Positions 18,474 to 27,328 are shown, counted from the stretch's first letter. The stretch: 64,000 bases of DNA from Bacillota bacterium (GCA_023415795.1 JAEZJG010000002.1:1-64000); one strand, 5' to 3'. The notes: a model not told the origin generated them from the sequence alone. Made by a program: numbers and translations.

Positions 18474-18716
18474 ATGGGATTTGATGGTGGATGCGGATTC
18501 GGTGGCGGCAACTGCTGCTGGCTGATCATCTTGTTACTGTGCTGCTGCGGCGGCGGCGGCTGGGGCAACAACTGCGGCGATGGTTGCGGATGCGGCGGCG
18601 GCTTTGGCGGCTTCGGCGGCGGATGCAGCTGCATTATCTGGATCATCCTGATTCTTTGCTGCTGCTGCGGCGATGGCGGCTTCGGCGGCTGCGGATGCGG
18701 CAATCCGAAGTGCTAA
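18474..18716 (+). CDS. Small Cys/Gly-rich protein with two Cys-bracketed hydrophobic segments
   Basis: 80 aa, about half Gly and Cys. Two short hydrophobic stretches (WLIILLL and IIWIILIL) are each flanked by Cys clusters (CC..CCC and C.C..CCCC), joined by Gly-rich linkers with GCGCGG and GGCGCG motifs; it ends NPKC. An AAGGAGG ribosome site sits 8 nt before the ATG, which argues that it is translated; a TATAAT box lies near 18405. Not a known family to me. Possible roles are a Cys-crosslinked spore coat or surface layer component or a metal-binding peptide (speculative). The antisense frames (Pro/His-rich or Ala-rich) are shadows. Confidence 0.65.
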   Translation: MGFDGGCGFGGGNCCWLIILLLCCCGGGGWGNNCGDGCGCGGGFGGFGGGCSCIIWIILILCCCCGDGGFGGCGCGNPKC

Positions 18717-18791
18717 CACACCCCAACAGATAAAAAAATCCCCGGTGAGAGCTTGTACTGCTCACAATACCGGAGGATGATACCAATCAAC

Positions 18792-18810
18792 ATATACACC
18801 GCGTGTATAT
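18792..18810. repeat. Perfect 8-bp-arm palindrome
   Basis: ATATACAC-CGC-GTGTATAT lies between the Cys/Gly-rich gene and its terminator. It could be an operator or part of a 3' hairpin. Confidence 0.5.
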
Positions 18811-18815
18811 ATTTA

Positions 18816-18850
18816 AGGGGCCTCGATTCAATCGCAAGCCCCTGTTTTTT
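18816..18850 (+). terminator. Rho-independent terminator after the Cys/Gly-rich gene
   Basis: AGGGGC outer stem with an inner CGAT/ATCG pair, then GCCCCT and GTTTTTT. It overlaps the end of the convergent HAD phosphatase gene by 2 bp. Confidence 0.8.
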
Positions 18851-19490
18851 ATATTTCAAGAAGACTCTTTACCATGCGGTTCGGCGCAAGTGACACGATA
18901 TCCTTCAGCTCGCCGTAGCCATATTCTACGGCACAGACATCTGCACCCGCATTCTGCGCATATCTGATATCCGTCACAGTATCACCGATTACAAGCACCT
19001 CCTGCGGCGTAATGCCGTGCTTTTGCGCCAGCGCCAGCAGACTGTCCGGTTCAGGCTTGCGCTTCTCCAGATCATCGAACGACAGCACATCATCCAGCAG
19101 ACTAAGCAAACCATGGTGCTTGAGTATTTTGTGGGTGGGTGCGCGAAGTTTCATCGTAACCACAGCCAGCTTCGCGCCCTCGCTCTTCAACCGTTTCAGG
19201 AGCGCCTCGCCGCCTGCATACACCTCTGTGTGATCCGCACATAGCTCCTCGTAAGCCGCTATAAAAGCGTCCAGCAGCGGTGTGAGCGCGTCGCCATCCA
19301 GCCCGGTGAGCTTGCCCACCGCATTTTTAGCGCCTCCGCCAATAGCCTTTTCCACCTCATCCAGCGACGGGACATTCAGACCTGCATCACCCAGCACCTT
19401 TTGCATTGCCAGCGCAATGTCCAGCTTGGTATCCACCAGCGTTCCGTCCAAATCGAACAGATACAGCTTGTATGCCTTGCTTATGCTCAT
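18849..19490 (-). CDS. HAD family hydrolase, phosphoglycolate-phosphatase-like
   Basis: 213 aa. All HAD motifs are seen: DLDGTLVDT (nucleophile Asp, motif I), VVTMK (motif II), Lys in KRKPEPD (motif III) and VIGDTVTDI (motif IV). The helical cap lies at residues ~20-85. It likely dephosphorylates small phosphate esters such as phosphoglycolate or pyrophosphate; the substrate cannot be told. It starts a few nt after the trpS stop with only a weak ribosome site, so it is probably translationally coupled. Last gene of the thrC-DUF503-trpS operon. Confidence 0.87.
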   Translation of the reverse strand: MSISKAYKLYLFDLDGTLVDTKLDIALAMQKVLGDAGLNVPSLDEVEKAIGGGAKNAVGKLTGLDGDALTPLLDAFIAAYEELCADHTEVYAGGEALLKRLKSEGAKLAVVTMKLRAPTHKILKHHGLLSLLDDVLSFDDLEKRKPEPDSLLALAQKHGITPQEVLVIGDTVTDIRYAQNAGADVCAVEYGYGELKDIVSLAPNRMVKSLLEI

Positions 19491-19495
19491 TGATG

Positions 19496-20494
19496 TTACG
19501 CCTTTTCCGGCAGGCCTATTTTCTTGTAAACCTTGCGCAGCATCCTTCTGGCATTATCATGTGCCGATTTCGCACCGGCTGCGATGACATCGTTCAAAAA
19601 TGCCTTGTCCGCCCGGATTCTCGCGTACTCCTTCTGAAGCGGCTCCAGCTCCGTGCAGACCGCATCCGCCGTACGCGATTTCAGTGCGCCATATCCCAAG
19701 CCCTCAAACTCCTTCTCAATATCGCTGAAAGACAGCCCTGTTACTGCGCTGTATATCGACATCAGGTTGGACACTCCCGGCTTATCCTCAGCATAGCGTA
19801 TCTGACCGTCCGAATCGGTCACTGCCCGCTTGAACTTGCGCTGAACGACCTCGGGCGAATCCAGCAGCGATACGTAGGCATTCTCATTGCTGTCCGATTT
19901 GGACATCTTGGACGTAGGCTCCGCAAGGCTCATGACCCGCGCGCCCGCCTTTGGTATGTACGGCTCCGGCACTGTGAACACATCGCCGTAGATGTTGTTG
20001 AATCGAATAGCGATATCACGCGTGATCTCGAGATGCTGCTTCTGATCCGCACCCACCGGCACAAGGTCTGCGGAATAAAGCAATATATCCGCCGCCATCA
20101 GCACCGGATAGGTAAACAGACCGGCGTTGATATTATCCGCGTGGCGCTCGCTCTTCTCCTTGAACTGCGTCATGCGGGAAAGCTCTCCGTTATACGTATA
20201 GCAGCTCAGCACCCACATTAGTTCGGCATGGCAATGCACGTGCGACTGAAAGTACATGATGTTTTTCTCCGGCGATAAACCGGCGGCCAGCAGCAGCGAC
20301 ATCGTATCGAGACAGCGCTTGCGCAGATCCGCTGCCTCCTGCCGCACTGTCAGCGAGTGCATATCCACCACGCAGTAATAGCAGTTGTACTCCTCCTGAA
20401 GCTTGACCCAATTCTTGATCGCGCCTAAATAGTTACCGATTGTCAGCACACCGGATGGCTGAACGCCAGAAAATATCGTTTTCTTATCGCTCAT
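19496..20494 (-). CDS. trpS: Tryptophanyl-tRNA synthetase
   Basis: 332 aa, normal length for a bacterial class I TrpRS, which charges tRNA-Trp in an ATP-dependent reaction. The HIGH-like signature appears as GNYLGA (residues ~20-25) in the usual TrpRS form, and the second signature as KMSKSDSN. Other family landmarks: FSGVQPSG near the start, MHSLT, and PVLMAADIL. GGAGGATATG is the ribosome site. Downstream of DUF503 and upstream of the HAD phosphatase; no T-box is visible because no long leader exists. Confidence 0.97.
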   Translation of the reverse strand: MSDKKTIFSGVQPSGVLTIGNYLGAIKNWVKLQEEYNCYYCVVDMHSLTVRQEAADLRKRCLDTMSLLLAAGLSPEKNIMYFQSHVHCHAELMWVLSCYTYNGELSRMTQFKEKSERHADNINAGLFTYPVLMAADILLYSADLVPVGADQKQHLEITRDIAIRFNNIYGDVFTVPEPYIPKAGARVMSLAEPTSKMSKSDSNENAYVSLLDSPEVVQRKFKRAVTDSDGQIRYAEDKPGVSNLMSIYSAVTGLSFSDIEKEFEGLGYGALKSRTADAVCTELEPLQKEYARIRADKAFLNDVIAAGAKSAHDNARRMLRKVYKKIGLPEKA

Positions 20495-20509
20495 GGAGCA
20501 TATCCTCCG

Positions 20510-20782
20510 TCATCTTACAATTTCTATAATCTCAATTCTGTCATCATCATACAGAAAGTCGATGATGGTCTGTGCGGTCTGATCCGCTTCTGCGGGCCCC
20601 AGTGCGGCCAAAGCAAAGCCAAGACGCGCCAACTGCCACTTGTCTTGCTCACCGCTTTCGATCACCGATACGTTATAACGGCTGCGGCAGCGCTCCCTTA
20701 CGCTTTTTAACACCATGCGTTTGTCCTTGAGGCTTTGCGCACCAGTGACCCTGAGCGTCACCTCGAACACCGCGGCTTCCAT
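20510..20782 (-). CDS. DUF503 (YlxP-like) protein
   Basis: 90 aa. Conserved SLKDKRMVLKS motif and alpha/beta fold typical of DUF503; the Bacillus homologue YlxP sits in the nusA-infB operon and is linked to ribosome maturation (from memory). Here it lies between thrC and trpS instead, 3 nt after the thrC stop with a poor ribosome site, so coupled translation is likely. Confidence 0.9.
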   Translation of the reverse strand: MEAAVFEVTLRVTGAQSLKDKRMVLKSVRERCRSRYNVSVIESGEQDKWQLARLGFALAALGPAEADQTAQTIIDFLYDDDRIEIIEIVR

Positions 20783-20785
20783 GTC

Positions 20786-22240
20786 TTACAGCGCTTCCAG
20801 CACCGCGCTGCGCATTGCATCCCGATCGATCACAGCGGTGTGCAGCACTGGTTTGTGCTCCAGCTCCACCACCTGCTGCGGAAGCTTTGTGCCCGTCAGC
20901 TGGCTTAGTCTGCGAGACAGCGCAAAAGCATCCATGCCCTGCGTGTTCTCCCCCAAGGAGTTTAGCACATCCTCTGGGAACTTGTAAGGCGATGCGGTGG
21001 ACACAATCACCGTCTTCGTGTTGTCGCCCGTTGCTTTGTACTTCTCATATACTGCAGCGGCAACGGCGGTATGTGTATCCATCAGATAACCCTTTTGCTC
21101 AAAGGTGCTCTTGATACACGCCATCGTTTCAACTTCATCGCACCAGTCGGCCCAAAAGTCCTCCGAAAGCGTTTTCTTCGCGATATCACCGATATCATAA
21201 CGTCCCGTCTCTTTCAGCTGCTTCATCATTACGGATACCATGTACGGGTCTCTGCCCGTCAGCTCGAACAGCAAACGCTCAAGGTTGCTCGAAATGAGTA
21301 TGTCCATCGACGGCGACATGGTTTTATAGAACGGTCTGTTCAGCGAATACGCCCCCTGATGGAAAAAGTCTGTTAAAACATTGTTCTTGTTGGATGCGCA
21401 GATCAGCTTATGGATCGGCAAGCCCATGCGTTTGGCATAATAGCCTGCCAGTATGTTGCCAAAGTTGCCCGTGGGCACCACGAAGTTAATCTCTTCACCA
21501 TCGCTAATCTCGCCGCTGTCCAGCAGCTGCGCATAAGCGCCGAAATAGTACGCAATCTGCGGGGCTAGCCGTCCGAAATTAATGGAGTTTGCGGACGAGA
21601 GGTTGAATCCCTTTTCATCGGCAGCTGTTACAAATGCCTCGTCGGCAAACATTTCCTTCACGCCGTTTTGCGCGTCGTCAAAGTTGCCCTTCACAGCCAC
21701 CACCTGTGTGTTGCTGCCCTCCTGTGTCACCATCTGCAGCTTTTGCATCTCGGACACGCCATCGCTGGGGTAGAACACAACGATGCGCGTACGCGGTACA
21801 TCGCAGAAGCCCTCCAGCGCTGCCTTGCCGGTGTCACCCGATGTGGCAACGAGTATCAGTATATCCTTACCGCCATGCACGTCCATCGATGCGGACAGCA
21901 GCCGCGGCAGAACCGAAAGCGCCATATCCTTGAACGCCAGCGTGGGCCCGTGCCATAGCTCCAGCATATATTCTCCGTCCGTCGTTTTTACGACGGGCGC
22001 TTTTCTTTCGTCATCAAATGGACGGTAGGCCGCCTGCGTTAATGCGCCAAGCTCCGGCAGGTCGTCAAAGAACGCCTCCAGCACACGGGCACACAAAGCA
22101 GGGTAAGCCTCGCCCCTCTCAGCCTTGAACTTCGGAAACGTAAGCGGCACAAACAGTCCGCCATCCGGCGCAATGCCCTGCAGCACCGCCTGAGAGGCTG
22201 GCATACCCAGCTTACTGTCCCTCGTACTCACCAGTATCAT
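20786..22240 (-). CDS. thrC: Threonine synthase
   Basis: 484 aa, pyridoxal-phosphate enzyme converting O-phosphohomoserine to threonine. Length and features fit the long ThrC type: N-terminal STRDSK and PDGGLFVP; the PLP lysine in the TLAFKDMAL motif (~residue 110); the Gly-rich ATSGDTGKAALEG loop; and the VPTGNFGN phosphate-binding loop. AAGGAGA lies 9 nt before the ATG. First gene of the operon; the leader has two hairpins (22277-22325). hom and thrB are not in the window. Confidence 0.95.
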   Translation of the reverse strand: MILVSTRDSKLGMPASQAVLQGIAPDGGLFVPLTFPKFKAERGEAYPALCARVLEAFFDDLPELGALTQAAYRPFDDERKAPVVKTTDGEYMLELWHGPTLAFKDMALSVLPRLLSASMDVHGGKDILILVATSGDTGKAALEGFCDVPRTRIVVFYPSDGVSEMQKLQMVTQEGSNTQVVAVKGNFDDAQNGVKEMFADEAFVTAADEKGFNLSSANSINFGRLAPQIAYYFGAYAQLLDSGEISDGEEINFVVPTGNFGNILAGYYAKRMGLPIHKLICASNKNNVLTDFFHQGAYSLNRPFYKTMSPSMDILISSNLERLLFELTGRDPYMVSVMMKQLKETGRYDIGDIAKKTLSEDFWADWCDEVETMACIKSTFEQKGYLMDTHTAVAAAVYEKYKATGDNTKTVIVSTASPYKFPEDVLNSLGENTQGMDAFALSRRLSQLTGTKLPQQVVELEHKPVLHTAVIDRDAMRSAVLEAL

Positions 22241-22276
22241 GATGTTGTCTCCTTCGATTTATGTACCGCCGCAGCG

Positions 22277-22325
22277 GGCATATGCCGCCGGACGCGAAAC
22301 CCGTACACCTTCATGACCGGGTTTC
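22277..22325 (-). promoter_or_regulatory. Two hairpins in the thrC leader
   Basis: On the minus strand a GAAACCCG/CGGGTTTC stem (22325-22296) is followed by GGCATATGCC (22286-22277), a perfect 10-bp palindrome inside a longer GC-rich hairpin. The leader contains no T-box or other riboswitch core that I recognise. May control thrC. Confidence 0.35.
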
Positions 22326-22334
22326 CGAAAACAA

Positions 22335-22405
22335 ACCTGCGCACAGCGTTTTGAGTGTTCTGCCGCTAGTCCTCAGTTTCACTCAAAACGCTTGTGTACG
22401 CAGGT
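22335..22405 (-). terminator. Long inverted repeat, probable terminator of the P-loop gene
   Basis: Arms at 22405-22380 and 22357-22335 share ACCTGCG and AGCGTTTTGAGTG with one 3-nt bulge; the loop is 22 nt. On the minus strand it is followed by TTTGTTTT. It begins 20 nt after the stop at 22425, so it is best read as a terminator, unusually long. Confidence 0.6.
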
Positions 22406-22424
22406 CTGTCCATTTCCACTTCTA

Positions 22425-22826
22425 TTAGATAACCAGCTTCTCCATATATTCAGAAACTTCTTCGCTGCCGCTGATCACCAGATACGCGTTAATGTCGCCG
22501 AACACTGTTTCCAATTCCTTGAGCAGATCCTCGACATTATCATCTTCCTTACGCGTCATTTTCTTTAAACCGTCTATGTATACCGAAGAGATGTCAAAGT
22601 CCCTAGATAATACACCACAGACAAAACCATAGAGCTTGTCGAAATTATCAATGCTGTAGTCGGACAAATTGATGAACCGAATCTCATGCTTTAAGTCGTA
22701 CATACACCTGTTATTGTCGTCCATGTAGACGATGTTGCCGTGGGCGGTTGCCACCTCAGCATTGGCCATGTCAAGAAGCCTTTTCGATTTTCCGCTGCCC
22801 TTCTTACCATAAATGATCTGAATCAT
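22425..22826 (-). CDS. P-loop NTP-binding protein of unknown function
   Basis: 133 aa. Residues 1-20 hold a Walker A motif (YGKKGSGKSK); a Walker B-like strand appears as SVYIDGL, and a sensor-like strand as AYLVISGS near the end. Such short clostridial proteins are sometimes annotated as PilT-like, but there is no other similarity to pilus motors. The start at 22826 is chosen because AAAGGAG lies 10 nt upstream; the ATG 30 nt earlier lacks a ribosome site. Single-gene unit followed by a long hairpin. Confidence 0.75.
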   Translation of the reverse strand: MIQIIYGKKGSGKSKRLLDMANAEVATAHGNIVYMDDNNRCMYDLKHEIRFINLSDYSIDNFDKLYGFVCGVLSRDFDISSVYIDGLKKMTRKEDDNVEDLLKELETVFGDINAYLVISGSEEVSEYMEKLVI

Positions 22827-22939
22827 ACCGACATCACTCCTTTGACTTTTTTTCATTATACATGGTTTACCACCATTAATCTACTCCAAAACAGAAATAT
22901 CAAATGGAATTTTAGCAACTTCCAAAATGTTGCAGATTG

Positions 22940-22975
22940 TAGAAAAGAAACGCTCTGCGACGGCAAAGCGTTTCT
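22940..22975 (-). terminator. Rho-independent terminator after gpmI
   Basis: Minus strand: AGAAACGCT stem, 12-nt loop, AGCGTTTCT then TTTC; just beyond the gpmI stop at 22984. Confidence 0.8.
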
Positions 22976-22983
22976 CATCCATA

Positions 22984-24519
22984 TCATTGTTCTATCAGCG
23001 TTGTGCCCGTCATTTCCTCTGGAACGGGCATGCCCATCAGTCCCAGCATTGTGGGCGCAAGATCGGCCAAGCGGCCATCCTCACGGAGCTTAGCGTTCTT
23101 ATAACGCTCGCTCACCAATATCAGCGGCACCGGGTTTACCGTGTGCGCGGTAAACGGACCGCCGTTCTCATCGAACATCTTTTCAGAATTGCCATGGTCT
23201 GCTGTGATGATGACCTCTCCGCCCATCTTGAGTATCGCGCCGACCACCTTGCCGACGCACTCATCCACGGCTTTGACAGCCTTCACCGCTGCCTCCAATA
23301 TGCCGGTGTGCCCCACCATATCGGGATTCGCGAAGTTCAGTATCATCACATCATACTCGCCGGATTCAATGTGCTTGACCGCTTCCTCTGTGACTTCGTA
23401 CGCACTCATCTCCGGTTTCAGGTCGTAAGTAGCCACCTTGGGAGAGGGGATCAGAAAGCGATCCTCGCCCTCGTTGGGCTTCTCCACACCGCCGTTGAAG
23501 AAGAACGTCACGTGAGCATACTTCTCCGTCTCCGCGATACGGAATTGCTTCTTACCGTTCAACGCAAGATATTCGCCCAACGTGTTAGCCAGCGATTGAG
23601 GCTTGTAAGCCACAAGCACGTTGCTGAACGTCTTATCGTACTGCGTCATGCAGACATAGAACACCGGGAAGTATTCCCGCGCGAAGCCCGTAAATTCCTC
23701 GTCGATGAAGGTGCGCGTTATTTCCCGTGCGCGGTCTGGACGGAAGTTGAAGAAAATAACAGAGTCATTAGCCCCGATGGTCGCCACCGGTTTACCGTTC
23801 TTAACAATCGCTGTGGGCGCCACAAATTCGTCCATCACGCCGTTATCGTAGCTTTGCTGCATCGCTTCCACAGCAGAAGATGCAGTGTTGCCTTCTCCAC
23901 GCGCCATCACCGCATACGCTTTTTCAACGCGCTCGAAGCGATTGTCACGATCCATGGAGTAATACCGCCCCATCACCGTCGCAATTTCGCCAATGCCAAG
24001 TTCTTTAATTTTGGCTTCCAGCTGCTCGATAAAGCCTTTACCGCTGTCCGGCGGCACGTCGCGCCCGTCCATAAAGCAATGAATATAGACATTGCTGAGC
24101 CCCTGCGCTTTGGCAAGCTCCAGCAGAGCGTACAGATGCTCCTGATGGCTGTGCACGCCGCCGTCCGACATCAGACCGTAGGTATGCAGCTTGGTGCCGT
24201 GTTTCTTGACGTTATCGATCGCGGCAAGAAACTCTTCCTTCTTGAAGAAACCGCCGTCTTCAATGTCCTTAGTGATGCGCGTCAGTTCCTGATACACGAT
24301 GCGCCCTGCACCGATGTTGAGGTGCCCCACCTCAGAATTGCCCATCTGCCCGCGCGGCAAGCCAACATCCATGCCGGATGCGCCGATGGTGGTGGTGGGA
24401 TATTCATTTTTAAGCGCGGAGATATTGGGAACTCCGGCAATGGAGATGGCGTTGCCGCCATCCTCCACGCCCTGGCCGAAGCCGTCCAATATCATCAGCG
24501 CTGTCAATTTTTTTGCCAT
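22984..24519 (-). CDS. gpmI: 2,3-bisphosphoglycerate-independent phosphoglycerate mutase
   Basis: 511 aa, Mn-dependent, interconverts 3- and 2-phosphoglycerate in glycolysis. Alkaline-phosphatase superfamily: LMILDGFG near the start (metal Asp), the catalytic Ser in GNSEVGHLNIGAG (~residues 60-72), SDGGVHSH, DGRDVPP, YYSMDRDNR, NFANPDMVGHTG and TADHGNSE near the C-terminus. 12 nt downstream of tpiA, so a tpiA-gpmI operon; AGAGG is the ribosome site. Confidence 0.97.
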   Translation of the reverse strand: MAKKLTALMILDGFGQGVEDGGNAISIAGVPNISALKNEYPTTTIGASGMDVGLPRGQMGNSEVGHLNIGAGRIVYQELTRITKDIEDGGFFKKEEFLAAIDNVKKHGTKLHTYGLMSDGGVHSHQEHLYALLELAKAQGLSNVYIHCFMDGRDVPPDSGKGFIEQLEAKIKELGIGEIATVMGRYYSMDRDNRFERVEKAYAVMARGEGNTASSAVEAMQQSYDNGVMDEFVAPTAIVKNGKPVATIGANDSVIFFNFRPDRAREITRTFIDEEFTGFAREYFPVFYVCMTQYDKTFSNVLVAYKPQSLANTLGEYLALNGKKQFRIAETEKYAHVTFFFNGGVEKPNEGEDRFLIPSPKVATYDLKPEMSAYEVTEEAVKHIESGEYDVMILNFANPDMVGHTGILEAAVKAVKAVDECVGKVVGAILKMGGEVIITADHGNSEKMFDENGGPFTAHTVNPVPLILVSERYKNAKLREDGRLADLAPTMLGLMGMPVPEEMTGTTLIEQ

Positions 24520-24531
24520 ATCAACCTCTGC

Positions 24532-25284
24532 TTAGAATTTTACGATGCCCGCGAAATCTTCAGCCTTGAGCGCCGCGCCGCCAATCAGACCGCCGTCGAT
24601 CTCCGACTTGGCCATCAACTCAGACGCATTGGAGGGCTTCATGCTGCCGCCGTACTGTATGCGCACAGCCTTCGCCGTGGCGCCGCCGTACACCTGCTTC
24701 ACCGCATCACGGATAGCGCCGATGGTGTCGTTGGCGTCGTCAGCCGTCGCCGTCTTGCCGGTGCCGATTGCCCAGATGGGTTCGTAAGCGATCACGATGC
24801 CCGCAGCTTCCTCTTCGGAGAGACCGAGCAGCGCCAGCTTGGTCTGCTTGCAGACGACCTCTGCCGTGATGCCGCTCTCGCGCTCTTCCAGCGTCTCGCC
24901 CACGCATACGATGGGCTTAATCCCCGCCTTCAGCGCCGCTTTCACCTTCTTGTTCACACCCTCATCCGTTTCGCCAAAGTACTGACGGCGTTCGGAGTGT
25001 CCCAATATTACATATTCCACGCCCAGAGCCAGCAGCATGCCGGGAGAAATCTCGCCCGTGAAAGCGCCGCTTTCTTCAAAGTGCATGTTCTGTGCGCCCA
25101 GCTTAATGTTGGAGCCAGCCAGCGCGTCCTTCGCGGCGGCAAGGTCTACGAACGGCGGGCATACCACAACATCCACCTTGTCCACATCCGCTACGAGCGG
25201 AATCAGATCCTTGATCAGCGAAACGGTTTCGCCGGGGGTCTTGTTCATCTTCCAATTTCCTGCTATGATCGGTTTTCTCATCAT
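24532..25284 (-). CDS. tpiA: Triosephosphate isomerase
   Basis: 250 aa, TIM-barrel glycolytic enzyme. Motifs: GNWKMNKT (substrate Lys), ILGHSERR (electrophilic His), the catalytic Glu in [15 protein letters not shown], and the phosphate loops QYGGSMKP and GLIGGAAL. The ribosome site GGAGG lies 4 nt before the first ATG and 7 before a second adjacent ATG, so the true start may be one codon later. First gene of the tpiA-gpmI pair. Confidence 0.97.
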   Translation of the reverse strand: MMRKPIIAGNWKMNKTPGETVSLIKDLIPLVADVDKVDVVVCPPFVDLAAAKDALAGSNIKLGAQNMHFEESGAFTGEISPGMLLALGVEYVILGHSERRQYFGETDEGVNKKVKAALKAGIKPIVCVGETLEERESGITAEVVCKQTKLALLGLSEEEAAGIVIAYEPIWAIGTGKTATADDANDTIGAIRDAVKQVYGGATAKAVRIQYGGSMKPSNASELMAKSEIDGGLIGGAALKAEDFAGIVKF

Positions 25285-25350
25285 TATGCCTCCAATTAAT
25301 TATAATTTAATAATTCTACATTCAGTTGCAAAAGCCTTGTCGTATCTTGC

Positions 25351-25380
25351 AAAAAAGGCTGCCCCTTTTCGAGCAGCCTT
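25351..25380 (-). terminator. Rho-independent terminator after pgk
   Basis: Minus strand: AAGGCTGC, 10-nt loop, GCAGCCTT and a run of T. It separates pgk from tpiA-gpmI. Confidence 0.9.
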
Positions 25381-25411
25381 GTTATGGCTCTTTGACCGGA
25401 GCGCGTTTCTA

Positions 25412-26596
25412 TTACTTATCCTGAAGCGCCACGATACCCGGCAGTTCAATACCTTCAAGATACTCAAGGCTTGCGCCGCCGCCAGTGGATATATGCGTCA
25501 TTGCATCTGCGAAGCCCAGCTGCTTAACCGCTGCCGCGCTGTCGCCGCCGCCGATGATGGTAACCGCTTCGGAATCCGCCATGGCTCTCGCAATTGCCTT
25601 GGTGCCTTCCGCAAAGGGTGCCATTTCAAACACGCCCATGGGTCCGTTCCAGATCACCGTTTTGGCGGTGCGAATCTTATCAGTATAAAGCATCTTGGTA
25701 GTCGGCCCAATATCAAGACCCAGCCAGCCTTGCGGCATGTGCTCAGAGGGCACCACATCCGTCTTCGCGTTCACATCAAACTTATCTGCCACAATGGAGT
25801 CTACCGGCAGCATGATGTCCACACCCTTCGCCTTCGCTTTTTTGAGCAGCTCCAGCGCAAGCTCCAGACGCTCGTTGTCTACCAGCGAAGCACCCACTTC
25901 CATACCTTCCGCTTTCAGGAACGTATAGGCCATGCCGCCGCCGATGATGATGGCGTCCACCTTGTTGATGAGGTTGTCGATAACGCCGATTTTGTCTGAC
26001 ACTTTTGCGCCGCCCAGAATGGCTACGAATGGGCGATTTGGGTTTTCCAGCGCGCCGCCCAACACATCGAGCTCCTTGCCAATCAGGAATCCGGCAACAG
26101 CAGGTATGTAGCTGGCTACACCCACCGTAGAGGCGTGCGCACGGTGCGCAGTGCCAAACGCGTCATTGACGAATATATCAGCAAAGGAAGCCAGTTTCTT
26201 GGAAAACTCGGGGTCGTTAGCTGTTTCTTCCTTGTGGAAGCGTACGTTCTCGAGCAGCACAATGTCGCCATCCTGCATGCCCTCAACAGCAGCCTTTGCG
26301 CTCTCGCCAATCACGTCCGATGCGAATGTGACCTTTTTTCCGGTCAGCTTCTCCAGCCGCTCTGCAACAGGCTTCAACGAAAACTCGGGCTTAAACTCAC
26401 CCTTCGGGCGTCCCAGATGCGAGCACAGTATAACCTTTGCATTCTGTTCCACCAGATATTCAATCGTCGGCAGCGCCGCTACGATTCTTTTGTCGTCGGT
26501 AACTTCCTTTTTGTCGTTGAGAGGCACATTGAAATCTACGCGAACCAGAACTCTTTTTCCGGCAACTTCAATGTCTTTCACTGTCTTTTTATTCAT
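25412..26596 (-). CDS. pgk: Phosphoglycerate kinase
   Basis: 394 aa, the usual bacterial length. Makes ATP from 1,3-bisphosphoglycerate. Motifs: RVDFNVPL at the N-terminus, [10 protein letters not shown], the ENVRFHKEE segment, [16 protein letters not shown], and the C-terminal GGGDSAAAV nucleotide loop followed by STGGGASLE. The start at 26596 is fixed by AAAAGGAG upstream; an in-frame ATG 42 nt earlier has none. Own promoter and terminator. Confidence 0.97.
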   Translation of the reverse strand: MNKKTVKDIEVAGKRVLVRVDFNVPLNDKKEVTDDKRIVAALPTIEYLVEQNAKVILCSHLGRPKGEFKPEFSLKPVAERLEKLTGKKVTFASDVIGESAKAAVEGMQDGDIVLLENVRFHKEETANDPEFSKKLASFADIFVNDAFGTAHRAHASTVGVASYIPAVAGFLIGKELDVLGGALENPNRPFVAILGGAKVSDKIGVIDNLINKVDAIIIGGGMAYTFLKAEGMEVGASLVDNERLELALELLKKAKAKGVDIMLPVDSIVADKFDVNAKTDVVPSEHMPQGWLGLDIGPTTKMLYTDKIRTAKTVIWNGPMGVFEMAPFAEGTKAIARAMADSEAVTIIGGGDSAAAVKQLGFADAMTHISTGGGASLEYLEGIELPGIVALQDK

Positions 26597-26643
26597 AGAA
26601 GGCTCCTTTTGTAATAAACAATCAAACTCAAATACCATGCATC

Positions 26644-26672
26644 ATTCTATTCGAAAGAAAAAGAAATTGCAA
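26644..26672 (-). promoter_or_regulatory. Promoter of pgk
   Basis: Minus strand: TTGCAA (26672-26667), 17-nt spacer, TAGAAT (26649-26644), about 47 nt before the ATG. Confidence 0.7.
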
Positions 26673-26673
26673 G

Positions 26674-26710
26674 AAAAAAATCCGCCTTTAGTCATAACGA
26701 TATGCGGATT
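26674..26710 (-). terminator. Rho-independent terminator after trmL
   Basis: Minus strand: AATCCGC stem, 18-nt loop, GCGGATT then TTTTT. It directly precedes the pgk promoter. Confidence 0.8.
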
Positions 26711-26752
26711 CCACATGTTATCCACAGCGATTTCCAAATGGCGCATAGATGC

Positions 26753-27217
26753 CTAAAGCATGTCCTCAAAGCCGCGCTGACGAAGCGCTTCATACAGCAC
26801 AATACTTACAGAGTTTGAAAGATTTAGCGAGCGCAGCCCCGGCTTCATCGGTATTCGGATGGGCTCGCCACGCTCAGAGAATATCAACTCCTCAGGCAGG
26901 CCCTTTGTTTCCTTGCCAAACATCATGTAGCAGCCATCTTCAAATACCGTTTCATGATAGCTGCGTTTGGCTTTTGTGGAGCAAAAGTAGAACTTCCCCC
27001 CTGCATTAGAAGCAAAAAAGTGATCGATATTCTTATATACCTGAACACCCAAATGAGGCCAGTAGTCCAGCCCGGCACGTTTTAATTGCTTGTCGGATAT
27101 AGAAAAGCCGAGCGGCTCCACCAAATGAAGGCGGGCGCCTGTGACAGCGCAGGTGCGTGCGATGTTGCCGGTGTTGGCAGGAATCTCAGGCTCCACCAGC
27201 ACAATATGAAAAGACAT
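26753..27217 (-). CDS. trmL: tRNA (cytidine/uridine-34 2'-O)-methyltransferase
   Basis: 154-aa SPOUT-fold enzyme that methylates the wobble ribose of tRNA-Leu isoacceptors using S-adenosylmethionine. Motifs: the N-terminal LVEPEIPANTGNIARTC, LVEPLGF, the GKETKGLP knot loop and RSLNLSNSVSIVLYEALR at the C-terminal trefoil knot. GAGGAGGGA precedes the ATG. Monocistronic. Confidence 0.95.
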   Translation of the reverse strand: MSFHIVLVEPEIPANTGNIARTCAVTGARLHLVEPLGFSISDKQLKRAGLDYWPHLGVQVYKNIDHFFASNAGGKFYFCSTKAKRSYHETVFEDGCYMMFGKETKGLPEELIFSERGEPIRIPMKPGLRSLNLSNSVSIVLYEALRQRGFEDML

Positions 27218-27248
27218 CCCCCATCCCTCCTCAAACTAGTTCCGCATG

Positions 27249-27278
27249 ATTATATATCAATATCACGCACTGTTTCAA
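27249..27278 (-). promoter_or_regulatory. Promoter of trmL
   Basis: Minus strand: TTGAAA (27278-27273), 18-nt spacer, TATAAT (27254-27249), about 32 nt before the ATG. Confidence 0.7.
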
Positions 27279-27328
27279 CAAAGGAATTCAAGATGCCGTC
27301 AATTAACCAGGTACTAAATATCACAATA

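Noticed and set aside
18371..18719. Pro/His-rich and Ala-rich minus-strand frames opposite the Cys/Gly-rich gene
   Set aside because: Low-complexity reverse readings; only the plus frame has an AAGGAGG ribosome site and a terminator.
22241..22424. T-box or threonine riboswitch before thrC
   Set aside because: No T-box consensus or specifier hairpin is seen, only simple inverted repeats.
22927..25299. A 790-codon plus-strand open frame
   Set aside because: Antisense shadow of gpmI and tpiA, whose motifs and ribosome sites are unmistakable; the product is His/Arg-rich low-quality sequence.
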